The notes under the pieces were generated by a model that worked only from the letters and a program-made list of their open reading frames with translations, was not told where the DNA came from and made no database searches. 64,000 nucleotides of DNA from Nannocystis punicea (GTDB taxonomy: Bacteria > Myxococcota_A > Polyangia > Nannocystales > Nannocystaceae): contig NZ_CP114040.1 of NCBI RefSeq assembly GCF_026965555.1, positions 12,669,501 through 12,733,500 of the forward strand, in the 5' to 3' direction. A program made the translations under genes and the position numbers. This document shows positions 8,469-15,379 of this stretch, one piece after another (within the stretch, counting starts at the first letter, position 1; every line of letters starts with the position of its first letter).

Positions 8469-8765
8469 TCAGACGGCGGGGGGGCCGGGCAGATTTCCAG
8501 GGTGAGCGGCCGACCCGGGCCCCGACTGCATGACGCGGAGGGCGGGTGAACGCACGCCACGCGGCGAACTGGAGCTCGCGCCGGGCGAGACCGCCCCGGT
8601 CGACGCCTTCTCGCACGCGGCTGCGCCCTCGCAGCGGGCACACGAGCCGCCGCAGTCGGCCCGCCGGCGGATCAGCCAGCGCGCGGTGAGCCAGCCCGCC
8701 GCCAGGGCGACGGCGGCGAGCGCGGCGAGTTGTTGCAGCAGGACCTGGAGATCGGCTTCGGGCAT
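8469..8765 (-). CDS. Small Cys-rich single-pass membrane protein downstream of fur
   Basis: 98 residues: an N-terminal helix (about residues 5-27) followed by RRRADCGGSCARCEGAAAC, a cluster of four Cys. The layout (short helix, then CxxxCxxC) resembles FeoB-associated or FixS-like cysteine-rich membrane peptides. It starts 28 bp after fur's stop on the same strand, so co-transcription and an iron- or redox-related role are plausible but inferred. No feoB is seen nearby. The C-terminal ~40 residues are low-complexity. Confidence 0.5.
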   Translation of the reverse strand: MPEADLQVLLQQLAALAAVALAAGWLTARWLIRRRADCGGSCARCEGAAACEKASTGAVSPGASSSSPRGVRSPALRVMQSGPGSAAHPGNLPGPPAV

Positions 8766-8792
8766 GGTGACGCGCAGCACAAAAAGCGTACG

Positions 8793-9302
8793 TCAGTCGC
8801 TCAGCTTGCGCTGCTCTTCGTTCGGGCACCACCCGCCCTTGATCCCACGAGCTCTGGGGCAAAGGCCGTAGAGTTCGAGCCGATGGCGGACCAGGCTGAA
8901 CCCGAAGCTGCGGGCGACTCGCTCCTGCTCGTGTTCGATGTCGTCGTTCTGGAACTCGAGCACGTGCTGGCACTCGATGCAGATCAGGTGGTCGTGGTGC
9001 TCGGTGTCGCCGGCCGTCTCGTACATCGTCTGGCCGTCGCCGAAGCGCCGCTGGGCCGCGAGGCCGCACTCGGCGAGCAGCTTCAAGGTGCGGTAGACCG
9101 TGGCGTAGCCGATGCGCGGGTTCTCGGCGCGGCTGAGGTTGAGCAGCTCCTCGATGCTGATGTGGCCGTGCGCCGCGAAGAACTTCTGCGCGATGAGGTC
9201 GCGCTGGCGGGTCGACTTGAGCTGCTTCTTGCTGAGGTAGGCGTGGAACTGCCCCATCAAGCTCTCGATGTCGGGCACCGCAGATTGCCGACGGTCGTGC
9301 AT
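8793..9302 (-). CDS. fur: Fur-family ferric uptake regulator
   Basis: 169-residue metalloregulator. It has a winged helix (KSTRQRDLIAQKFF, then IGYATVYRTLKLLAECGL with the recognition-helix TVYRTL signature) and the dimer and metal domain TEHHDHLICIEC with the first CxxC. The usual second CxxC is reduced to a single Cys (LYGLCPRARG), so a structural zinc site may be incomplete; the sensed metal (Fe, Zn or Mn) cannot be fixed from sequence. The start at 9302 is supported by a TTGCCG-N17-TAGGTT promoter ending 8 nt upstream. Divergent from xseB; the Cys-rich membrane protein follows. Confidence 0.9.
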   Translation of the reverse strand: MHDRRQSAVPDIESLMGQFHAYLSKKQLKSTRQRDLIAQKFFAAHGHISIEELLNLSRAENPRIGYATVYRTLKLLAECGLAAQRRFGDGQTMYETAGDTEHHDHLICIECQHVLEFQNDDIEHEQERVARSFGFSLVRHRLELYGLCPRARGIKGGWCPNEEQRKLSD

Positions 9303-9310
9303 CGGCAGGA

Positions 9311-9339
9311 AACCTATCGCGGCAAAGCCGCCGCGGCAA
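9311..9339 (-). promoter_or_regulatory. fur promoter TTGCCG-N17-TAGGTT
   Basis: On the minus strand the -35 is TTGCCG (9339-9334) and the -10 is TAGGTT (9316-9311), 8 nt before the fur ATG. It lies back to back with the xseB promoter within 62 bp, so Fur bound here could affect both. Confidence 0.45.
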
Positions 9340-9342
9340 GCG

Positions 9343-9372
9343 TTGCGAGGGCGGATCTCCGGCCCGTATACT
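9343..9372 (+). promoter_or_regulatory. xseB promoter TTGCGA-N18-TATACT
   Basis: -35 TTGCGA 9343-9348, 18-bp spacer, -10 TATACT 9367-9372; ATG 9383 follows 10 nt later, so the xseB-ispA mRNA is probably near-leaderless. Confidence 0.5.
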
Positions 9373-9382
9373 CCGCGGCCGC

Positions 9383-9715
9383 ATGGCGTCCCCGGGCAAA
9401 CCGAACCCATCCAAACGCCCCGCGTCCGGGAAACCCGCCGACCCCACGGCGGAGCCGGCGCGCGAGGGCCCGGCCATCGATCAGGTGCTCGCCAGCCTCG
9501 AGCGTGTGGTCGCCGAGCTCGAGGCCGGGGACCTCCCGCTCGAGACGGCCCTGCAGCGCTTCGAAGACGGCGTGCGACTCGCGCGGCGCGGCACGTCCCT
9601 GCTCGACGCGGTCGAACAGCGGGTCGAGGTCCTGCTCGAGGGCCGCGACGAGGCGGTGCCGTTCCCGGGGGCCGGCGAAGCGGAAGAGAGTGACGACGAT
9701 GACGAAAACTTTTGA
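9383..9715 (+). CDS. xseB: Exodeoxyribonuclease VII small subunit
   Basis: 110 residues; the core VLASLERVVAELEAGDLPLE then ALQRFEDGVRLARRG matches the two-helix hairpin of XseB, which joins XseA to degrade single-stranded DNA. The family is usually ~80 residues; here a Pro-rich N-terminal extension (about 28 residues) and an acidic ESDDDDENF tail are added. Directly upstream of, and overlapping by 17 bp with, ispA, an order common in many bacteria. Confidence 0.9.
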   Translation: MASPGKPNPSKRPASGKPADPTAEPAREGPAIDQVLASLERVVAELEAGDLPLETALQRFEDGVRLARRGTSLLDAVEQRVEVLLEGRDEAVPFPGAGEAEESDDDDENF

Positions 9716-10559
9716 GCTCAACGCCTACCTCGGCGAGCGCCGCAAGCTGGTCGACGAGGCCATCGTGCGCGCGCTGCCCGAAGTCGGCGCCAGCGACCCA
9801 GGCCGCCTCAAGGAGGGCATGCGCTACGCGGTGCTGCAGGGCGGCAAGCGCATGCGACCGCTGGTGATCATCGCCGCCTGCGAGGCCGTCGGCGGCACCG
9901 CCGAGGCCGCGCTGCCGGCCTGCTGCGCGCTCGAGATGGTCCACGCCTACTCGCTCGTGCATGACGACCTGCCGGCGATGGACAACGACCTCGAGCGCCG
10001 CGGCCAGCCGACGGTGCACGTCGCGTTCGGCCACGCCGGCGGGATCCTCGTCGGCGACGCGCTGCTCAGCCAGGCGTTCACTGCGCTGATGCGGGGCGCC
10101 GACCAGGTGCCGCCGGCCAACCTGGTCGCCGCGGTCCGCGTGCTCGCCCACCACTCCGGCGTCGACGGCATGGTCGGCGGGCAGGCGCTCGACCTGGCCC
10201 TCGGGCAAGACGCCCACGACCTCGTCGCCCTCGAGCAGGTCCACGCGCTCAAGACCGGGGCGCTGTACGCCGCCGCCGGCGCGCTGGGGGCCCTCTACGC
10301 CGGCGCCGACTCCGACACGGTGCGCTCGCTGGAGACGTGGGGCCTCAAGTTCGGCATCGCGTTCCAGCACGCCGACGACGTCCTCGACGACGACCAGAAG
10401 GCCCTGCGCGCCCAGGCGCTGGCCCGCGTCGACCAGCTGGTCGGCGAGTGCGACGCGATCGCGGCCCCGCTCGGCGACAAGGCCGAGCCGCTGCGGGCGA
10501 TCTCGAAGTGGGTCCGCGACCGCGCCCACGCGGCCGCGGCCGGCGTCAAGGCCGACTGA
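9699..10559 (+). CDS. ispA: Farnesyl/geranylgeranyl diphosphate synthase
   Basis: 286-residue polyprenyl synthetase that condenses IPP with allylic diphosphates for isoprenoid (quinone, undecaprenyl) synthesis. First Asp-rich motif VHDDLPAMDND near residue 90, GGKRMRP IPP-binding motif near residue 49, second Asp-rich motif HADDVLDDD near residue 226. The second motif departs slightly from DDxxD. Chain length (C15 or C20) cannot be read with certainty. The start at 9699 is inside xseB, giving translational coupling. Confidence 0.9.
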   Translation: MTKTFELNAYLGERRKLVDEAIVRALPEVGASDPGRLKEGMRYAVLQGGKRMRPLVIIAACEAVGGTAEAALPACCALEMVHAYSLVHDDLPAMDNDLERRGQPTVHVAFGHAGGILVGDALLSQAFTALMRGADQVPPANLVAAVRVLAHHSGVDGMVGGQALDLALGQDAHDLVALEQVHALKTGALYAAAGALGALYAGADSDTVRSLETWGLKFGIAFQHADDVLDDDQKALRAQALARVDQLVGECDAIAAPLGDKAEPLRAISKWVRDRAHAAAAGVKAD

Positions 10560-10574
10560 AGGGCGTGGACGGAG

Positions 10575-10598
10575 GGGCATGCTCTTCGGAGCATGCCC
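10575..10598. terminator. Perfect hairpin with UUCG loop
   Basis: GGGCATGCTC (10575-10584), TTCG loop, GAGCATGCCC (10589-10598): a 10-bp perfect stem closed by a very stable UUCG tetraloop. First of two stacked hairpins between convergent ispA and the ATP-grasp gene. Confidence 0.65.
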
Positions 10599-10613
10599 TC
10601 TCGTGCATGTGAA

Positions 10614-10643
10614 AAGGGACATGCCCCTGGGGGCATGTCCCTT
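10614..10643. terminator. 14-bp perfect inverted repeat at convergent junction
   Basis: AAGGGACATGCCCC (10614-10627) and its exact reverse complement (10630-10643), separated by TG. This is the cleanest RCATGY-type palindrome of the window. Being symmetric, it could stop transcripts from both directions; it could equally bind a dimeric protein. Confidence 0.65.
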
Positions 10644-10660
10644 CGGGCTGCCGCGGCTCG

Positions 10661-11878
10661 TCAGCCGGCGTGGATCCGCAGGGTGGCGATGGCGAAGCGC
10701 ATCATGTCCATGCAGGTGCGGAAGTCCGGGTGGCGCAGGATCATGTAGCCGTCGGACAGCAGGGTCTGCTTCCAGTCGCGGCGGGCGCTGCCGACCGGCA
10801 GCAGGTCGGTGACGACCAGGCTGGGGCCGAGGCGCTGCTTGATCTCCTCGAGGCCCTCGATGCGGCGGATCTTGCCCTGGCCCATGGCCCGCTTGAACAG
10901 CGCGGCGACGTGGTAGCGGCGCTGCGGCTTGGCCTCGAAGCTCTTCCAGCAGATCGCGCGGGCGGTCTCGCGGTACACGTCGAAGTCGTTGGCGAAGTTC
11001 ATCTGGTCGACGAGCTTGCCGCCGGGCGAGCGGGCCGCGATCTCGCCGAACACCGCCTCGCCGTTCGGCTTCTTGTACCACTCCATGTGGGTGAAGCCGG
11101 TGGTCATGCCGAGCGCCTTGAGCACCTTGCGCCCGAGCTCGATGCCGGGCATCAGCGCCGGCTGGTAGGGGTCGCGGAAGACCACCTGCGCCGGCGTGAT
11201 CCACTCGTTGTTGCGGCCCTCCATCGGCTTCGGGAAGTACTGGGCGACGCTCTCGAACACCGGCTCGCCGTCGATGCAGACGGTGTCGTAGGTGAACTCC
11301 TCGCCCTCGATGAACTCCTCGAGGTTGATCTCGGGGTGGCGCTCGACGGCGCCGAGGACCGCGCGCAGCTCGGCGTCGTCGCCGACGCGGTAGGTGTCGG
11401 CCGAGCCGGCGCCGGCGACCGGCTTGACGCACACCGGGTAGCCGATCGCGTAGGCGGCCTCGAAGGCCTCGCGGGCGGTGCGGACGCGGGCGAACCGCGG
11501 CACGCGGAGGTCGGCGTCGAACAGCCGCTGCTTCATGATCGGCTTGTCGCGGAAGCCGATCGCCACGTCGGGGCTCATGCCCGGCATGCCGAGCTCCTGG
11601 CGCACGCGCGCGGCGAGCACGACGCAGGGCTCCCACAGGCACTCGACGCGGTCGGGGCGGATCCGCCGGGCCGCCTGGACGATGTGACGCACCGCGGAGT
11701 CCTCGTCGAACAGGCTGGGGATCTGCAAGTAGTCGCGGAGGTGCCGCTGGACCTTCGCCGGCAGCGCGCCCTTCGGCAGCTCGCCGACGCCGTAGACCTG
11801 CGCCCCGACCTCGGCGAGGCCGCGGGTGAAGTCCAGCATCTCTTCGGGGTAGTGGGGGGAGATGAAGAGAACCTTCAT
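10661..11878 (-). CDS. ATP-grasp ligase A of the ATP-grasp/hydrolase cluster
   Basis: 405 residues of the carbamoyl-phosphate-synthetase/D-Ala ligase type ATP-grasp fold. An N-terminal nucleotide-like subdomain (MKVLFISPHYPEEML) is followed by the ATP-grasp core GYPVCVKPVAGAGSADTYRV (phosphate-binding Lys), the adenine-side NLEEFIEGEEFTYDTV, and the metal-binding strand GEIAARSPGG. These enzymes couple a carboxylate to an amine or thiol through an acyl-phosphate. Paralogous to ligases B and D here (same EWYK/HMEW and E-I-x-x-R-x-P-G-G motifs). Follows B by 13 bp on the same strand, so B-A form the minus arm of the cluster. Substrate unknown. Confidence 0.8.
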   Translation of the reverse strand: MKVLFISPHYPEEMLDFTRGLAEVGAQVYGVGELPKGALPAKVQRHLRDYLQIPSLFDEDSAVRHIVQAARRIRPDRVECLWEPCVVLAARVRQELGMPGMSPDVAIGFRDKPIMKQRLFDADLRVPRFARVRTAREAFEAAYAIGYPVCVKPVAGAGSADTYRVGDDAELRAVLGAVERHPEINLEEFIEGEEFTYDTVCIDGEPVFESVAQYFPKPMEGRNNEWITPAQVVFRDPYQPALMPGIELGRKVLKALGMTTGFTHMEWYKKPNGEAVFGEIAARSPGGKLVDQMNFANDFDVYRETARAICWKSFEAKPQRRYHVAALFKRAMGQGKIRRIEGLEEIKQRLGPSLVVTDLLPVGSARRDWKQTLLSDGYMILRHPDFRTCMDMMRFAIATLRIHAG

Positions 11879-11891
11879 GAACTGTGGCTCC

Positions 11892-13112
11892 TCAGCCGGC
11901 GCGGACCTTCACAGTGCGGCCGATGATCTCGAAGATCTCGCGCATCGAGTCGTAGTCGGGGTGACGCATCTGAATCCACGCGTTGGCCATGTAGCCGGCC
12001 TCGATCGGCTGGGTCGGCCAGCCGGCGGGCGGCAGGTGGGCGCGGCAGATGTACTGGCCGAAGCGGCGCTGGATCTCGTCGATGCCCTCGTAGCCGCGGA
12101 TCCGCCCGTCACGGTCGGGCCGCAGGGCGATGATGCCGCTGGCGAACCGCCGCGACGGCCGCCGCTCGACGCGGCCGTGCACCACCGCGTTGGCCCACTC
12201 GCGGTAGATGTCGATGTCGTTGCCGTCGGCGTAGACGTCCCACTGACCGACGCCCGGCGGGCGTGAGCCGATCTCCGAGAACTTGAGCCCCTTGGGCCCG
12301 TAGAACCACTCCATGTGGGTCGCGGTGGTGCCGAGCTCCATCACCTCGATCACCTTGCGACCCATCGCCTTGAGCTCGTCGTAGCCGGAGAGGTCGATGC
12401 GGTTGGTGGACACGATGTAGGGCGTGATCCACCGGTTGCGCATCGCGTCGAGGACGTTGGGGTAGTAGTGCGAGACGAACTCGAACACCGGGCGGCCGTC
12501 GATCGAGAGCGTGTCGTAGAAGCCCTCGTGGCCCTCGATGAACTCCTCGAGCGCGACCGAGGCGCCGCGGCCGACGTTCATCTCGCGGAGGGTCTGCACG
12601 AGGTGCTGCTCCTCGTCGACGCGGGTGGTGCCCGAAGCGCCGGCGCCGGCCCGCGGCTTGACGATCAGCGGGAACCCGACCCGGCGGGCGAACGCGAGGC
12701 CCTCCTCGAGCGAGTCGACGCCGGTCGACTGCGCGCACGGGATGTCGTGCTTGCGCAGGAACTCCTTCATCATCGGCTTGTCGCGGCACAGCATCGCCGA
12801 CTGCAGCGAGGGCCCGGGGATCTGCGTCGCTTCGCGGACCTTGGCGGTGGTGATGATGTGGGCCTCGATGGTGCACTCGAGTCGGTCGACCCACTCGCGC
12901 TTCTGGCAGCGCCGCACCGCGTCGTAGAGCGCACCCTCGTCGACCACCGAGGGCACCTGCTCGTAGCCGTGCAGCCAGCTCTTGAGTTCGTCATCGAGCT
13001 GCGAAGGATGCGCTTCGCCGATCCCGGTCACGCGGGCGCCGACCGAATGCATGGCGCGGACAAAATGCCTCTGGTAAGAGGGAAAGTGCGGGGCGACGAA
13101 CAGGACATGCAT
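11892..13112 (-). CDS. ATP-grasp ligase B
   Basis: 406 residues, paralogue of ligase A. Start MHVLFVAPHFPSYQRHFVRA, ATP-grasp core GFPLIVKPRAGAGASGTTRV, ALEEFIEGHEGFYDTLSIDG, ATHMEWFYG and the metal motif FSEIGSRPPGVGQWD. First gene of the minus-strand arm. A strong -10 (TACAAT) ends 6 nt before its ATG, suggesting a leaderless mRNA. It is divergent from the S51-like peptidase gene with only ~100 bp between, so both arms are probably co-regulated. Predicted to form an amide or peptide bond; the substrate is unknown. Confidence 0.8.
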   Translation of the reverse strand: MHVLFVAPHFPSYQRHFVRAMHSVGARVTGIGEAHPSQLDDELKSWLHGYEQVPSVVDEGALYDAVRRCQKREWVDRLECTIEAHIITTAKVREATQIPGPSLQSAMLCRDKPMMKEFLRKHDIPCAQSTGVDSLEEGLAFARRVGFPLIVKPRAGAGASGTTRVDEEQHLVQTLREMNVGRGASVALEEFIEGHEGFYDTLSIDGRPVFEFVSHYYPNVLDAMRNRWITPYIVSTNRIDLSGYDELKAMGRKVIEVMELGTTATHMEWFYGPKGLKFSEIGSRPPGVGQWDVYADGNDIDIYREWANAVVHGRVERRPSRRFASGIIALRPDRDGRIRGYEGIDEIQRRFGQYICRAHLPPAGWPTQPIEAGYMANAWIQMRHPDYDSMREIFEIIGRTVKVRAG

Positions 13113-13118
13113 GACGAG

Positions 13119-13124
13119 ATTGTA
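13119..13124 (-). promoter_or_regulatory. -10 element of the ligase B-A operon
   Basis: TACAAT on the minus strand (13124-13119), 6 nt before the ATG at 13112; the -35 region (about GACGCA at 13148-13143) is weak, so an activator may be involved. The 13113-13213 interval is the shared divergent control region of the ATP-grasp cluster. Confidence 0.4.
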
Positions 13125-13213
13125 CCCCTCCGGGCCGCCGATTGCGTCGGATGGGTCGACGCGCAGGGGTCCCTCACGCGCCTTACCACGGCCTTGCGCA
13201 GGAGAACAACTCC

Positions 13214-14137
13214 ATGACGCGTGGCGTGCTCCTCGGCCCCCAGCGCCTCCACCCCATCGTCGACAAGGCGGCCGACATGCTCGGCATCGACGGCCGGATC
13301 GCCGCAGTGACCGCCGGATGGCAGGAGCGTGAGGCCGAGGACCAGGAGCTGTGCGCCGCGCTCGGCAATCGGGCCGTCAACTTGATGCTGCACGCGCGGG
13401 CCGAGACGGCCTTCCGCGAAGATCCCGAGCTGTTCGCGGCCCACCGGGCCAAGCAGGACCGCCTGCGCCAGCTGCAGGACCTCTACCGCCTGCGCCTGGC
13501 CAGCCACCTCAAGGCGGCGCGGCGGGTCCAGCAGGCCCAGGCGCCGCGCGACCTGATCGAGTCCGAGTTGGAGGAGGCGGTCCAGGCGATTCGCCTGCTC
13601 GACGCCCACCACGTGGTCAAGACCCAGCACATTCAGCGGGACTTCGACCGCAAAGTGAAGCCGCTCGAACGGCCCGCGGTGGTGAAGCAGCTGAAGGAGA
13701 TCGAGGCGATCCTGGCCGACTGCGCGGGCGTGGCGATCGCCGGCGGGCACGTCGCAGTCCTCTATAACCGCCTGCGGCTGTTCGACCTCGGTCCGCGGCT
13801 GGCCGACCTGCCGATCATCGCCTGGTCGGCCGGGGCGATGGTGGTCGCCAGCCGGATCGTGCTGTTCCACGACAGCCCGCCGCAGGGCCGCGGCAACGCC
13901 GAGGTCCTCGAGGGCGGGCTCGGGCTGTTCCCGGGCGTGGTCCCGCTGCCGCACGCGCGCCGGCGGTTGAATTTGCAAGATCCGGGGCGCATCACAGTGT
14001 TCGCCCGCCGGTTCGCGCCGGCCACCTGCGTCGCGCTCGACGAGCGCTGCTTCATCCACTTCGACGGCCCGCGCTGGAGCGCCGGGGCCAACACGTTCCA
14101 GCTCCGCACCGACGGCCACCTGGTGGCGCTGCACTGA
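13214..14137 (+). CDS. Peptidase S51/cyanophycinase-like protein
   Basis: 307 residues. The C-terminal half has a nucleophile elbow IIAWSAGAMV with Ser205, preceded by CAGVAIAGGHVAVLYNRL and followed by GLGLFPGVVPLPHARRRL, the arrangement of the class I glutamine-amidotransferase-like S51 family (dipeptidase E, cyanophycinase). The middle (residues about 75-165) is a charged helical insertion unlike the known enzymes. Start at 13214, 13 nt after a purine-rich GGAG. It leads the plus arm and its stop overlaps the next start (TGATG). It may cleave or transfer the product of the neighbouring ATP-grasp ligases; this is inferred. Confidence 0.7.
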   Translation: MTRGVLLGPQRLHPIVDKAADMLGIDGRIAAVTAGWQEREAEDQELCAALGNRAVNLMLHARAETAFREDPELFAAHRAKQDRLRQLQDLYRLRLASHLKAARRVQQAQAPRDLIESELEEAVQAIRLLDAHHVVKTQHIQRDFDRKVKPLERPAVVKQLKEIEAILADCAGVAIAGGHVAVLYNRLRLFDLGPRLADLPIIAWSAGAMVVASRIVLFHDSPPQGRGNAEVLEGGLGLFPGVVPLPHARRRLNLQDPGRITVFARRFAPATCVALDERCFIHFDGPRWSAGANTFQLRTDGHLVALH

Positions 14138-15303
14138 TGCCGGCCATGAACACCCGTCTGAACCCGCCCACGAAGCTGGCGATCCAGAGCCTCCTCGCGC
14201 ACGGCCCGGTCGACGCGGCGGCGATCGACAGGTTCCTGCGCACGCACTCGTTCCCGCTGATCGAGGGCCGCAACGCGACGTTCGTGTACCGCGGCCCGGG
14301 CGACCAGGTGAACCTGCGTCACTGGGTGTTCGGGCTCGGCTCGTCGCAGCCGTTCACGCGGGTCGGCAACAGCGACTTTTGGTTCCACACGCTCGAGCTG
14401 CCGCCGCAGTCGCGCGTCGAGTACAAGCTCGAGGTGATCCTCGGCGGCGTGGGCACGTGGATCCGCGACCCGCTGAACCCCAACCTCGCGCACGACCCGT
14501 TCGGCGCCAATTCGGTGGCGCACGGGCAGGGGTACAAGACCCCGGCCTGGACGGAACATGACCCGGAGGCCAGGCCGGGGACGATCGTCGAGACCCAGCT
14601 CGAGGGCACGCCGCTCGGGACCCAGCGGGTCAGCATCTACTTGCCGGCCCGCTTCCGCGAGAGCCGGCGCTACCCGCTGCTCATCGTCCACGATGGCGGC
14701 GACTACATGCGTTACGCGGCGCTGAAGACGGTGCTGGACAACCTGATCCACCGCCTCGAGGTCGCGCCGCTGGTGGCCGCGATCACCCACCCCGGCGACC
14801 GGATCGGCGAGTACCCCAACAATCCCAGCCACGCCGCCTTCATCGCCGAGCACCTGCTCCCTTTCATGGAGAGCCGTTACCCGCTGTACGCGGCGCCCGC
14901 GGCGCGCTGCCTGATGGGCGCGAGCTTCGGCGGGGTCGCCTCCCTGTCGACCGCGTGGCGCTACCCGGGCACGTTCGGGCGGCTGCTCCTGCAATCGGGC
15001 AGTTTCGCGTTCACCGACATCGGCGAGAGCAAGCGCGGACCGGTGTTCGCCCGGGTCGTCGAGTTCGTCAACGCCTTCCGCGAGAGCCCGGGCAAGCCGA
15101 GCGACAAGGTTTATCTCAGCTGTGGCACCTACGAGAGCTTGATTTACGAGAATCGGTCGCTGGTGCCGCTCCTCCAGTCGACCGGTATGGAGGTCAAGTA
15201 CGAGGAGGCGCGCGACGGTCACAACTGGGAGAACTGGCGCGACCGCCTGCGGAGCGGGCTCTCGTGGCTGTTCCCGGGGCCGCTCTGGATGGTCTACGAG
15301 TAG
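14137..15303 (+). CDS. Fes/esterase-D-like alpha/beta-hydrolase
   Basis: 388 residues. The N-terminal ~130 residues form a beta-sandwich of enterochelin-esterase type (ATFVYRGPGDQVNLRHWVFG, FWFHTLELPPQSRVEYKL). The hydrolase domain has RYPLLIVHDGGDYM, nucleophile elbow LMGASFGGVASL (GxSxG) and a C-terminal catalytic His in ARDGHNWENWRD. This is the layout of Fes/IroD-type esterases that cut ester bonds of small peptides or siderophores, although no siderophore genes are nearby. Overlaps the upstream peptidase gene by one base, so the two are translated together. Confidence 0.8.
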   Translation: MPAMNTRLNPPTKLAIQSLLAHGPVDAAAIDRFLRTHSFPLIEGRNATFVYRGPGDQVNLRHWVFGLGSSQPFTRVGNSDFWFHTLELPPQSRVEYKLEVILGGVGTWIRDPLNPNLAHDPFGANSVAHGQGYKTPAWTEHDPEARPGTIVETQLEGTPLGTQRVSIYLPARFRESRRYPLLIVHDGGDYMRYAALKTVLDNLIHRLEVAPLVAAITHPGDRIGEYPNNPSHAAFIAEHLLPFMESRYPLYAAPAARCLMGASFGGVASLSTAWRYPGTFGRLLLQSGSFAFTDIGESKRGPVFARVVEFVNAFRESPGKPSDKVYLSCGTYESLIYENRSLVPLLQSTGMEVKYEEARDGHNWENWRDRLRSGLSWLFPGPLWMVYE

Positions 15304-15379
15304 CGGCCGGCGCTGGCGCCGGCCCTTGCAAACTGGGGCGAATTTGGCAAAAGTCGCGGCTGCCGTAGGAGGAGCCGAA

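Noticed and set aside
13214..14137. True cyanophycinase acting on cyanophycin
   Set aside because: No cyanophycin synthetase in the window and a large helical insertion; only the fold and nucleophile elbow are similar.
14137..15303. Siderophore (enterobactin) system based on the Fes-like esterase
   Set aside because: No NRPS, Ent/Fep genes or TonB receptor nearby; the neighbours are ATP-grasp ligases.
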